DNA from: Meandrina meandrites
Lineage: Eukaryota > Cnidaria > Anthozoa > Scleractinia > Meandrinidae
DNA: 64,000 bases
Direction: 5' to 3'
NCBI GenBank assembly: GCA_963693305.1
Contig: OY855915.1
Coordinates: 8,259,607 to 8,323,606 of the forward strand
In this document: positions 54,421 to 64,000 of the stretch, piece by piece
Position numbering within the stretch: the stretch's first letter is position 1
How the letters are laid out: the number at the start of each line of letters is the position of its first letter
Position numbers and translations under genes: made by a program
Notes under the pieces: generated by a model
The model's input: the letters and a program-made list of their open reading frames with translations, nothing else
The model's database searches: none
Told to the model about the DNA's origin: nothing

Positions 54421-56404
54421 GTAAACACGCTTGTATTTATTTGCATTAGTTTCTGGTTCATAGAAATAGCGAATTAAATGAGCCATAAACTATGTCCATA
54501 GTTGTCCAGTCCTTTTCTGTCAAGCGAATGAAAAAGAATATATGCCACGAGAACAGCTTTGCAGAGGAAAGGCAATTCCAATGTTTCATATTTGTAACGC
54601 CAGAAAATACGCTCTTACTCAATTTTCTGATTTCTTAGTAATCAGGCGCTCAGTCCCGTCTCTAATCATTAACTGAGCCCATGGTACAACTGATAAAATT
54701 TGTGTGACAAACCTAACTTGACAGACGCGGAAGGTACAGGTATTTCTTTTTCGAATCAAGACTCATTATTGATGTGAAATTGCGATCACTAAACACAGAG
54801 AATATAGTTGTCGCTTTGCCTTCCAATCACAAGTAATAATAGGAGTTCATGACCATATTTGGCGCATTTTGAATTTTTAATTATCACGTAAAATCAATTA
54901 AAATCAAACTGGAGATGAAAACATAGCTGGATAAACATTTTTATTTTATAAATAGCCCAAGCGTGAATGAAAGTAACACAAACAAAAATAGCCGAAACAG
55001 TTGGTTCTACAAGAAGTTTTTTTGTTTTGTTTTTGTTTTTGTTTCTTTTTTTGTTTGTTTGTTTGTTTGTTTTATGCAAAGCGTAGGTAATTAATTGATT
55101 GCGGAGTTGCTTGGATGTACATGTAATTAAATTGTGCATTGTTTCGCGCTAAATCACTAATTACTCCCTTTATTTTCTCTTACTGAGCAGAAAAGCGAAA
55201 GAAAATGTGAAGGATAGGTTAATGTTCTTTTTTCTTTTTCACCTCGCGCCTCGAAAAGCTGCACTAATTGCGGGAATAGTAAAAAACATTGTAAAAATTC
55301 AGTGTGAAAAAAATTTGTTGTTGTTGTTGCTTAGACAATGGGAAGCAAAAATCTCGTCACCAGGACTATCAGTGTGATGCCCCCGATCAAAAACACATGC
55401 ACAGCGGAACTCGTTCAAAGCTTAATCGCCCATATGGTTTGCTTTCAATGAGGGAACACAATAGCTGAAAAATTAAGTTTCTGCAATTTTAACCCTTTAA
55501 GCCCCAATATCACATACAAATTCTCCTCACTGATCTCCATACATTTTCTTAAAGTTTGGAGAATTTGTTAGAAGATCAAAGCAATTTAAATTCCCTTAGG
55601 TGATTATTTTGTCAATTCTCCCAACCTTCTTTGTTGATTATGTATTGATATTGTGAGGCGAAATTTGATGTTGGTCACTCTTGGTTGAAACTGTTTTATT
55701 GAAGAGCTCTGAAATGTTTTAACAACAAAAATAAGGATGTACAAAGCTGCAACAAATTTATCTCTTCTCAAAGGCTAGCAAATAATAATACTTTCTTCAG
55801 TTCACTGCTACAAATAGATTGAAAACTAAATGCTAACCTACTGATTTTTACAAAAATTTAAAAACTAAGAAATCTTTTGCTAATCTATTTATTCCGATCT
55901 GTGGAAAATACTACATGTTGAACTTCCTTTCTCAACAAGAATAACTCAAAAATGATGCCAAAATGGAGGGAATGGCACTTGAGAGAATCTTAATTGGAAA
56001 CATTTTCCTGGCGAAGTATACCCCACCCCTAGAAACTTCCACCTTCGGTGCGCACTTGTGAAAGCTTCTTCACTCCCTATTTTCCATCTTATGGGATTGG
56101 AATCTCGGCTTTTACTGAAACATTCAAGAAATTTCTATATCGCTTTCAGTGAAGCGGCGTTAAGGTAACAACAACTAAGAATTAATCTTCTGAATATGTG
56201 TTCTACACGATTTTATCGATTGTATTTCAAATATAAAATCATTTATGATATCATGATACTCACAGTATAATTTGCGTATATATTGCTATATGCGTGGTAA
56301 TGTGACGTCATACAACTCGGGACAAAACTGCAGAATATTGTCAATGCAGGGACTGCTCATTATAAAACAGAGCTGCAAACTACAATTACTGACAAATGAA
56401 ACAT
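54421..56404. other. Intergenic and 3' flank of gene 6
   Basis: 54580-54870 matches 22440-22800 and 62000-62320. 55010-55075 is T/G-rich simple sequence (GTTTGTTT). 55690-56404 is the gene-6-type 3' flank, also found at 21030-21450 and 62560-63194 (AACTCAAAAATGATGCCAAA), ending in ATTACTGACAAATGAAACAT at the stop codon. No other gene seen. Confidence 0.55.
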
Positions 56405-58606
56405 CTACTTCAATATGTATACTTTGTTATCTCTTCCGCTAGTCACGAGAATACGTCCATCTTGTGCTGCTGCTATTTGAGCAGGATCTTCTAAATGAGT
56501 GATAGTTTTGCCTGTGAAGCGACCGTCAACAGAAAATTGCTGAACGCGGTTATTGTTGCTATCACATACCAGAAGGTTACTGGACTTGTCTACAAGAATA
56601 CCACGCGGCCAGTTAAATTGTCCGTCTAGATTCCCTTTTGTTCCAAACTTGTATAAGAAAGTTCCTGACTGATCGAAAACTTTAACGCAATGATTTTGTC
56701 CATCGGATACGAGAAACATGTTCTTGTAAGGAATGGAGCTAGTTGGACTGTTGAGTTTCTCTGGGCCATTGTCTCCAAATATCGAAATAGTTTCTCCTTC
56801 CTTTGACAACACAAGTATCCTATCATTAATACACTCGGTTACAACAATGCGTCCTTCATCATCCAAAGTAACATCAATTGGATCATCAAACTGTCCATTT
56901 CGTGCACCACATTTTCCAAAGCTTTTCTCAACGGTTCCTATTTGGACATTTATGTGTTGTATTCTATGATTACCTTTATCTGCAATTAGAATCTTGCTGT
57001 CGTCTAAAAACGTAACGCCAGCTGGGTGTTCAAATTGTCCGGAACTTGATCCTTTGTTGCCAATTTTCCTTAAACAGTTGCCTTCTTGATTAAATACATA
57101 AGCACAGTGTCCACTGTGATCTGTTACAACTATCTTGCCTTCTGTGTTAACAGCGATGCCATTTAACTCTTTGGGCACGTCTTTTCCAAGGAATTTTAAT
57201 TCCAACTCACCGATTACAGCAAGTTCACGTTCTTTTACCTGCATAGTAAAAGGACAGGTCGAAAGTTTAAAGTTTACTTCAATGCTGTAGGCGCCCTGTA
57301 CTGTCGGAGTAAATTTCAGCTGATGATTACCGTCTTCTTTCTCGCTAACCATCACATTTGTTACATCTTTAGCGGGTTCTATCAGAAATTCAACTTGATC
57401 TTTGAGCTCAGCCTGGTTACTAAGCTTCCCTTCAGATGTTTTGGGAAATAAAGTAAAATCTGCTTCTACACCAGCCTGGAGACTTTGATCCAGTCCTTCA
57501 AGCATTGATCGTTTTGCATCTGCTATGTCCGTTGTCTTAATAAAACCTAATTTCAACCCTGCTACAGAAGCAGCGGTAAATTTGACAAATGGAGTCTCGT
57601 TTAATTTAGGAGCCTCAACCGTACGCAGCTTTTCAAATCGCTGTTTCAAAGTTTCCTTGCTCAGCATGATATCCGAGGTTGATCTTCTCTGCGCCAGATT
57701 ATTAGCAAACTCAACTGCTTGTTTCATTTGTTTGACCAGGGACTGCGCTTCCTGCATAGCCGAGTTCATTCTTTCGAGTCTCGTCACGCGTGTAGTCTCG
57801 AGTGAAACAATCGCTTCTCGCTCACGCTTTCGAATCTCAGTGATCATTTGTTCAGCAGCCTGCGAGACTTCACGTTTTGCAATTTCGACATTTCTTTCCA
57901 GCTCAGAAATCGTTTCTTCAAATTGTTGAATCACTTCACTAAACTCGCTTATCTTTTCCTTGATCATTTCAGCGCCCGACATGATGTTGGGTTTCTCTTC
58001 ATGGGCTGCTTTGTCGAGTAAATCGATCTCGTGATTTCGGTGATCCGGCGTGAATATGCACATTTGGCAAACACAAGCTTGACACGAAAAGCAGAAGAAT
58101 CTCGTGATTTCTTTCTCGTGGAACTGCTGTGAGCAAAATGGCTGTCGCTTCAGCAAGGCTTCGTAATCTTCTGCCTTAAATTCCTTCACTAGCGTGACTT
58201 TGTGCCCTTCGAACGATGCCTTTAACATTTCGTGTGCGTTGTAACAGTCTGGACACATAGATCGTCCACAGTCAAAACAATAGCACATCTGTGAGTTGGT
58301 TTTCCTACATTGGGAACAAGTAATGTTAATTCCATCGCCATTCGGTCGAACAGCAAGCAGACTCAACAAACTGTTGTGGAAAAGACTGCTCGGCAAACTT
58401 TTGAAGCTATCTTCTTCGGGTAAATCGATTTGAAATTGACACTCCGGACAGCGGAACTTTCCTTCTCCGAGGCTTGCTTTCGCATGATTCGACAGACACT
58501 CACAGCAAAATGTGTGAAGACATGATATAGTCTTGGGCTCTTTGTAGATATCGCGACAAATCGAGCAAGTAAGATGTTGCTTGAGGTTTTGCAAAAGGGA
58601 CCCCAT
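56405..58606 (-). CDS. TRIM-NHL protein, gene 6 (most divergent complete copy)
   Basis: 733 residues, single exon, started at MGSLL. The RING (CSICRDIYKEPK, then CLHTFCCECLSNHAKASLGE) and both B-boxes keep their ligands; B-box 2 has one extra residue (TPDHRNH). The filamin domain is shortened (SIEVNFKLSTCP, lacking KINGDKLP). The NHL part is its own type: DVPKELNGIAVN, DHSGHC, DKGNHR, GARNGQFDDP with a divergent SGRDNKVYILK end and LEDPAQIA in blade 6. The NHL-only pseudogene at 21470-22243 and its flank belong to this lineage. Upstream the CCAAT box (58710-58714) and a near-CRE TAACGTCGC remain. Predicted E3 ligase; partner unknown. Confidence 0.93.
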   Translation of the reverse strand: MGSLLQNLKQHLTCSICRDIYKEPKTISCLHTFCCECLSNHAKASLGEGKFRCPECQFQIDLPEEDSFKSLPSSLFHNSLLSLLAVRPNGDGINITCSQCRKTNSQMCYCFDCGRSMCPDCYNAHEMLKASFEGHKVTLVKEFKAEDYEALLKRQPFCSQQFHEKEITRFFCFSCQACVCQMCIFTPDHRNHEIDLLDKAAHEEKPNIMSGAEMIKEKISEFSEVIQQFEETISELERNVEIAKREVSQAAEQMITEIRKREREAIVSLETTRVTRLERMNSAMQEAQSLVKQMKQAVEFANNLAQRRSTSDIMLSKETLKQRFEKLRTVEAPKLNETPFVKFTAASVAGLKLGFIKTTDIADAKRSMLEGLDQSLQAGVEADFTLFPKTSEGKLSNQAELKDQVEFLIEPAKDVTNVMVSEKEDGNHQLKFTPTVQGAYSIEVNFKLSTCPFTMQVKERELAVIGELELKFLGKDVPKELNGIAVNTEGKIVVTDHSGHCAYVFNQEGNCLRKIGNKGSSSGQFEHPAGVTFLDDSKILIADKGNHRIQHINVQIGTVEKSFGKCGARNGQFDDPIDVTLDDEGRIVVTECINDRILVLSKEGETISIFGDNGPEKLNSPTSSIPYKNMFLVSDGQNHCVKVFDQSGTFLYKFGTKGNLDGQFNWPRGILVDKSSNLLVCDSNNNRVQQFSVDGRFTGKTITHLEDPAQIAAAQDGRILVTSGRDNKVYILK

Positions 58607-59182
58607 CGCGAGGCGTCGTTCTGTTTAATTTATGAAACACAACTACCTTAAGATGATTTAAGTTTCTGAGAAAACCGTGTTGATTAACGTCGCATCTGTC
58701 TGCTTGTGCCCAATCAGAAGCTCTCGAGTTTCGACAGTTTAACCTTAGGTCGCTCAGACTATCTATATTTCAAATGTTTTATCCATCGTAGCCTGGTTAA
58801 ACCTTTTGTCAAAATTATTCATCTATTTTAAATTTTTTTGTGATCGCGTGCGCGACGTCGCTAACTAAAGGTCTTGCAAAAAAGACAACTGTCTCAAGAT
58901 ATTATCTTAGAGAAAACAGAAACGATTAACGTCACTACTCGCCCTTTTGGCAATTCAATTTCAAAAGGTTCGCCGACCTCCACTGAAATTTAAGATTGCT
59001 GTTCTGTTGCATATTAGTAATAATGTGTATTCCTCTGTTGTCTGTTGTTAGCGTTGTTTTAAAACGATAACTGTTTTGCGTGTTGTGAAGAACTAACAGG
59101 CTTGAAGCATAGGTACGCAAGGCGTGCAAAGGCTATTGTAGGTTTCAAAAGGGACTCTATCGGTAGGCGTCGCTCTGTCACT
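58607..59182 (-). promoter_or_regulatory. 5' flank of gene 6
   Basis: TTTCTGAGAAAACCGTGTTG and TGCTTGTGCCCAATCAGAAG (CCAAT intact) lie about 60-110 bp upstream of the start, followed by the ATTAACGTCACTACTCGCC block (about 58927) and GTACGCAAGGCGTGCAAAGG at 59113. Confidence 0.5.
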
Positions 59183-59620
59183 AGGGGGGGGGGGGGGGGG
59201 GGTTGTCGCTGAGTCTGACATGTTGGAGACATAAACAGATGAATTTACAGACAATAATTGTAAAAATAGGTACCCTGTTCCAGACAATAAGCATAAGTGA
59301 GACGCGAGATTGTACCAGGACAATGTACGTAACTCATTATGAAACGAAAATGGCTTGCGTGAATAGAATTCACTTGACTTCGTCTGTGGCCGGCTCAGTG
59401 ATAAAGCGACGGGGGACACGTAGTTTCGTAGTTGTACTTGCTCGTGAATGATCAGGGACTATGAGTGATAATCAGCCCTTTTCCAGAATCAAACCTTAGT
59501 ACAATATACCCTGTTCCGGAGAGAAAGGGTGACTCTTATACCCTGGTCAAGAGTCAGTGAGGTAAAAAGCATGCCCTGTTGAGAACCACATATCTGTATA
59601 GCCCGTATATGGATTAATAA
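59183..59620. mobile_element. Degraded poly-G-ended MITE relative
   Basis: Starts CACTA plus a long G run at about 59183 and continues GTCGCTGAGTCTGACATGTT and CCCTGTTCCAGAC words to GCCCGTATATGG. The right terminal C run is missing, as in 53011-53485. A reversed fragment is at 22250-22400. Confidence 0.6.
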
Positions 59621-60750
59621 CTAATTGGAAGCCCGTCTTACAACAGTTTATTATACTATAATGGCTTTGTGCAATAAATAGCTGATTGTATTATTTTAAA
59701 CACGGAGCGATCCTATGTAACGAGGCAGAACTGTTCACCCTGCCAATCCCTGCCAATCACAGATTCCAATGAGACGATTTCATTGTCTGGGAAATGGCAC
59801 TTATCTCGTTTTCAAAACTAACTACAAGAAACAACATCGAGATTCTCGTGTATAAAATTCTCAGTTGCTGTTTGGGTGCAAACAATCGAAAGCGAGGTTT
59901 AGAAATAGCGAAAGGTACCTGTAGCTATCAGGCATTGTTTTGCAAAATCACGGAATTTCCAAGCGCCCTGAGCTAAGCACCGATACTGAATTACATTGGA
60001 TAAATGCGTTGCAAGTAAGCAAATAAATATTGTGGCCTTTCTAAGAAATAAATTCATTTCTGAGGTCTTAATCCGCTTATTGCTGAAGAATAAGGTTTTA
60101 GTCAAAGATATGCCACATAAAATCTAGCCAGAGAGCAAACGAAACTTGTAGTTTTTAATTTTGTCCCTTCAAAATTAAATTTGGTGATTGTTCCCGTTTC
60201 ACGATAGTATAACAAGAACGTTTGTAAAGAACGTAGCTCCTTGTTTGCCTAATTTCGAAATATAGAGATGTGTTCCAAAGCATTAATTCGTTATCCTTGT
60301 TGTTTGAATTTTTGACTGAAACAATTGTCATTTGTGTGTTCGGCATTATCTGTTTGAGTCGTTTGAGCTTTCATGTCGTAACAGTGTGCGTGGCCGACAT
60401 CAATTTTGAATTTTCAGGATTAATCCAAAAATTCTGTTTAAATTTTCTTTTAGCTTGTATGGAAAGAATTATTGGTAGTATATATTCTATATGAGCTTGT
60501 TAATTGCACATAAATGAACTGGGAACGCATTTAAAAAGCAAAATTTGCGGAGCTCTTCTCTTTCACGACCGTTACTCTGACACGACTTTCTAAGAATTGA
60601 AGCCAACAAAGTGCTAGACGGGGCCTTTTTATAGGCTCGCTCCGTGTTTAACAAGAACCAAGATCTCTGATAAACCTCTTGCCAAAGATGAAACATTCAG
60701 ACCAGCCATGAAAACCAAAAAAAAAAATTAATAAAAAAAATAAATAAATA

Positions 60751-60811
<61 letters not shown>

Positions 60812-61295
60812 CATACAGAAATTTAAGAGAATCAAGCTGGACCTGATTACACGTTTTCCACTACCACTTCATGATGTTTCATGCGTCAGGCTTTTTGCTG
60901 GTATTTTAATTTAGGTGCAGAGAGTAGTATAGAAATCAAATCTTGCAACTGCGGAATTAACATGTAGACATCATGTACTGACACATGCTAACACCTTTGT
61001 ATTTGTTTATATTTGAACTTGTTAAAAACATGAAAAATATATTAAATCGTCGAAACTCTACGTTCTCAAGAAGTGCGTCATAATATACTTCATCCATGAT
61101 CGCGTGTCCCTCTTAACTAATGCTCTTGCGAATTAAACAGGCAACCGCCGGCCTGATGATATTATTTTCAGATTCCGAGAAACAGAACTGGTTAACATCA
61201 CGTCTTGTTGTTTTTGGCAATCAAATTTCAAAAGGTTAGCTGACCTCCACTGTAACGTAAGATTGTTGCTCTGTTGCCCAAATGCAAATGTGCTA
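59621..61295. other. Intergenic, no gene; AAT microsatellite and 5'-flank module
   Basis: 59640-60640 has no feature I recognise. 60735-60810 is a TAAA then AAT simple repeat. From about 60640 to 61290 the sequence is a relative of 53530-54200, including CAGATTCCGAGAAACAGAAC (about 61170). Confidence 0.5.
60735..60810. repeat. AAAT/AAT microsatellite
   Basis: About 20 AAT units preceded by AAAT units. Confidence 0.95.
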
Positions 61296-61528
61296 ATAGA
61301 GAGGTTAAGCATGACGTTTACGGCAAACGGCAAACGGCAAAAATCGAACTTTTGGTGTCTGATTTTAGCCGTTTGTACAATTTAGGGAAATTGTTTGCAT
61401 TTACTGTGATTAAGGGGTTTTTTTCCTATTTTTCGACTGGCTTTATTTAAGTGCTAAAGAACAAGTGAGCAAAATCAGAATTATTTTTGCCGTTTCCCGT
61501 TTGCCGTAAACGTCACGCTTAACCTCTC
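61296..61528. mobile_element. MITE with about 45-bp inverted ends around GACGTTTACGGCAAACGG
   Basis: Inverted ends start TAGAGAGGTTAAGC and include TGACGTTTACGGCAAACGG; right end CGTAAACGTCACGCTTAACC then TCTCTA. The paralogous site at about 54214-54222 reads GAGCTATTGTTG, so the element split GCTA/TTG; target duplication is probably TA (61294-61295 and 61529-61530). No coding sequence. Confidence 0.75.
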
Positions 61529-61570
61529 TATTGTTGTCTCCATCGAGACGTTACGTTGTTTTGATACGAT

Positions 61571-61668
61571 CATATGGATTTTTGCGGTAGAAATTCGAAT
61601 TGCAACGATTGAAATGTACATTTTTGCGGTAGAAATTCGAGTTGCAAACTTTGAAATGTACACAACTC
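61571..61668. repeat. 48-bp tandem duplication
   Basis: Two units of TTTTTGCGGTAGAAATTCGA followed by RTTGCAAMS-TTGAAATGTACA. Confidence 0.8.
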
Positions 61669-61688
61669 TGATTTTGCTGCTGGAAACC

Positions 61689-61771
61689 TAGCCTGATTCT
61701 CAGACGTCCGAGGTCGATCGCTTTCCCTCTCTCCCTCGCGAGAGAGGGAAAACGATCTGAGAATCAGGCTA
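61689..61771. mobile_element. 83-bp hairpin element with 9-bp target duplication
   Basis: Outer inverted arms of 16 bp (TAGCCTGATTCTCAGA), then an inner CGATCG/TTTCCCTCTCTC region also inverted with a bulge. CTGGAAACC flanks it exactly at 61680-61688 and 61772-61780. Confidence 0.8.
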
Positions 61772-63194
61772 CTGGAAACCAAGTTGCAAATTGAAATTCT
61801 AAAAAAACATATATGAGCCACTGTATTGCGATCAAGCTATTTTAATACTGTATTGCGAGGTATGAAGTTGAAGTAAAGCCAACAGCCTATATTTATATAT
61901 ATTGAGGCTGTCAGAGTTTGTTAACGTAGGTACGCAAGGCTTGCAAAGGCCAGTAAATTTTAAGACATTTTTTCTGACGAACGCAAACAAAGGCAGTTGC
62001 AATGTTTCAAATTTGTAACGTCAGAAAATACACTCCTACTCAATTTTCTGGTTGTTTAGTAATCAGGCGCTAAATCCCGTCTCTAATCATTGACTGAGCC
62101 CATGGTACAACTGGTAACATTTGTGTGACAAACCTGACGTGACAGACGCGGAAGGCACAGCATTTCTGTTTCGATTCAAAACTCATTCCTGCCTTCAACC
62201 TTAATGTGAAATCGTGATCCCTGAACCCACAGAAATTAAGTTGTCGCTTTGCCTACCAGTCACAAATAGTAATAGGAGTACATAACTGTATTTGGCGCAT
62301 GACATCGTTTGCGCTTTTCCTAATTAAATGGAATATGAATAGGAATTAAAGAATAAAGGAACTGGCAACCGTGCTATACATAGCTACCTTTGCATAATAA
62401 GCACTTTTAAGTCATTAAAATGACTGGCTCCGAGGGGAACAGGGAGTTTTGTTTCTCCGAGTCCCTCGATGTTCCCCGAGGCGGAGCCGAGGGGAGCATC
62501 GAGGGTCGAGGGGAAACTTGGAAGTACATTTACATCTGACCAATTTTTGGTGATCTGCGAATCATATTACATATTTGAACTTCTTCTGTCAACAAGAAAA
62601 ACTCAACAATAATGCCAGAATGGAGGGAATAGCACATGAGAAAAACCAAATTTGAACAACTTTCTTGGAGAAACATGTCTCAGAGACCCTTAGAAGCTTC
62701 CGCCTTCGGCCCTTGCCATAGCGTTTTCACCTTACTCCTATTTTCCATCTAGTGGGGTTGGAATCTCTGCTTATACTAGCTTTTTACTGAAAAATTCAGT
62801 TATCGTCGGTGCCAGCTTTAATGAACTTAATAGACAATCAGATTCGAAATTACTCCGTTACAAGAAAACTTATTAAATACAAGTTAAGCATATAAAATAT
62901 TTCATTTCTCAGATATATCCAACTACTCACATCACAACAGATTTCTATATCGCTTTCCGCAAATCGGCGCAGTAATTTTGCGCAACAATCAATTTTTTTT
63001 TTCTGGATATGTGTACTACACGATTGTAAAATCATTTACGACATCATGATATTATTTACTAGATTTGTTCACATTGAAATTTGAGTATATATTGCTATAT
63101 GGAATGTGACGTCATACAACTCGAGAATACAAAATGCAGAGACCGCGCATTTCAGAACAGAGCTAAAAACTACAAATACTGACAAGTGAAACAT
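61772..63194. other. Intergenic and 3' flank of gene 7
   Basis: GTACGCAAGGCTTGCAAAGG at about 61930; 62000-62320 matches 22440-22800 and 54580-54870; an AGAATAAAGGAACTGGCA segment at about 62350; a GC-rich foldback at 62440-62515 around CCCTCGATGTTCCCCGAGG; then gene-6-type 3' flank (62560 onward) to the TACAAATACTGACAAGTGAA block. No gene seen. Confidence 0.5.
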
Positions 63195-64000
63195 CTACTT
63201 CAATAAATACACTTTGTTAGCACTATAGCTAATCACGAGAATACGTCCATCTGGTGCTGTTGCAATTCGAAAAGGATCTGGTAAATGAGTGAGAGTTTTG
63301 CCTGTGAAGCGACCGTCTAACGTAAATTGCTGAACTCGGTTATTGTTGCAATCACATACCAGAACATTATTGGACTTGTCTACAAGCATACCCCACGGCA
63401 AGTTAAATTGTCCGTCTCGATTTCCTTGTGTTCCAAACTTGTATAAGAAAGTTCCTGACTGATCAAGAACTTTAACGCAGTGATTGCTTCCTTCTGATAC
63501 GAGGAACATGTTATTGTAAGGAATGCAGCTATTTGGACAGCTGAGTTTCTCTGGACCGCTGTCTCCAAATATGGAAATAGTTTCTCCTTCCTTTGACAAC
63601 ACATGTATTCTATGATTGCCGTACTCGATTACAACAATGCGTCCTTCATCATCCAAACAAACATCAACTGGATGATCAAACTCTACGTTTCCTTCAACAC
63701 CTTTACCAAAACTTTTCACAACAGTTCCTATCTGGATGTTTATGTGTTGTATTCTGTGGTTCAGCTGATCTGCAATTAGAATCTCGTTGTCGTTTAAAAA
63801 TGAAACGCCAGTTGGGTACTTAAATTGTCCAGAATTTGATCCTTGGCTGCCAATTTTCCTTAAACAGTTGCCATCTTGATCAAATACATAAGCACAGTGA
63901 CCAGTATAATCTGTCACAATTATCTTGCCTTCCGTGTTAACAGCGATTCCATATAACGCTTCGAGCGCGTCTCCTTGAAAGAATTCTAAGTCCACCTCGC
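63195..64000 (-). CDS. TRIM-NHL protein, gene 7, C-terminal part only (runs off the window)
   Basis: About 268 codons of the NHL propeller, open to the right edge; the first visible residues continue the GEVDLEFFQGD segment between filamin domain and blade 1, so there is no start here. All six blades are present and the frame ends KVYLLK at the family's usual place. Blade positions again differ from paralogues: DYTGHC, DQLNHR, FDHP, FNLPWG, DCNNNR, DPFRIA. The 3' flank is of the gene 6 type. RING to filamin must lie beyond 64000; whether the gene is intact cannot be seen. Confidence 0.92.
   Translation of the reverse strand, partial: EVDLEFFQGDALEALYGIAVNTEGKIIVTDYTGHCAYVFDQDGNCLRKIGSQGSNSGQFKYPTGVSFLNDNEILIADQLNHRIQHINIQIGTVVKSFGKGVEGNVEFDHPVDVCLDDEGRIVVIEYGNHRIHVLSKEGETISIFGDSGPEKLSCPNSCIPYNNMFLVSEGSNHCVKVLDQSGTFLYKFGTQGNRDGQFNLPWGMLVDKSNNVLVCDCNNNRVQQFTLDGRFTGKTLTHLPDPFRIATAPDGRILVISYSANKVYLLK

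Noticed and set aside
63993..63995. Start codon for gene 7 at the right edge
   Set aside because: The codon is GTG and aligns with an internal Leu/Val before NHL blade 1; the gene continues past the window.

Overview
The window is nuclear DNA of an anthozoan cnidarian, most likely a stony coral. This is inferred from the AT-rich eukaryotic composition, the many short DNA transposons, a Penelope-type retroelement fragment, a tyrosine-recombinase retroelement remnant, a tRNA-headed SINE, and above all a tandem array of intronless TRIM-NHL genes of the kind expanded in cnidarians. There is no bacterial-style operon structure.

The backbone is an array of TRIM-NHL genes (RING, two B-boxes, coiled coil, filamin-type Ig domain, six-bladed NHL propeller), all on the minus strand. 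Six are complete single-exon genes of 728-737 codons (8504-10708, 13893-16100, 24069-26255, 33126-35330, 50184-52397, 56405-58606). A seventh runs off the right edge (63195-64000). Broken relatives lie at 1-954 (+), 955-1946 (-), 16655-18410 (+) and 21470-22243 (-). Each gene carries its own recognisable 3' flank and a 5' flank with a CCAAT/CRE-like block, so the duplicated unit is the whole locus (about 5.4-7 kb). Extra 5'-flank modules without genes mark lost copies.

Layout: 1-5756 is a mosaic, almost identical to 16793-17746, 24798-25789 and 26792-29283, with two sharp joints (a recent rearrangement or an assembly artefact). 5757-26300 holds genes 1-3, the two pseudogenes and a tRNA inside a 249-bp repeat. 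26300-33125 is repeat-rich. 33126-35330 is gene 4. 35331-50183 is a transposon-dominated island (long-TIR element, poly-G-ended MITE, YR-retroelement pieces, SINE, hairpin elements, Penelope fragment). 50184-64000 holds genes 5-7 and their flanks. Because the locus is duplicated, paralogous empty sites confirm several small-element insertions and their target-site duplications.

The proteins are predicted cytoplasmic E3 ubiquitin ligases of the TRIM2/3/71-Brat class. The RING/B-box half is nearly invariant between copies. Differences in the propeller recur at the same positions of each blade (between D and N of D-x-x-N, after F of G-x-F, and in the proline turn), which should lie on one face. 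I infer a diversified recognition family with a shared effector half; ligands are unknown.
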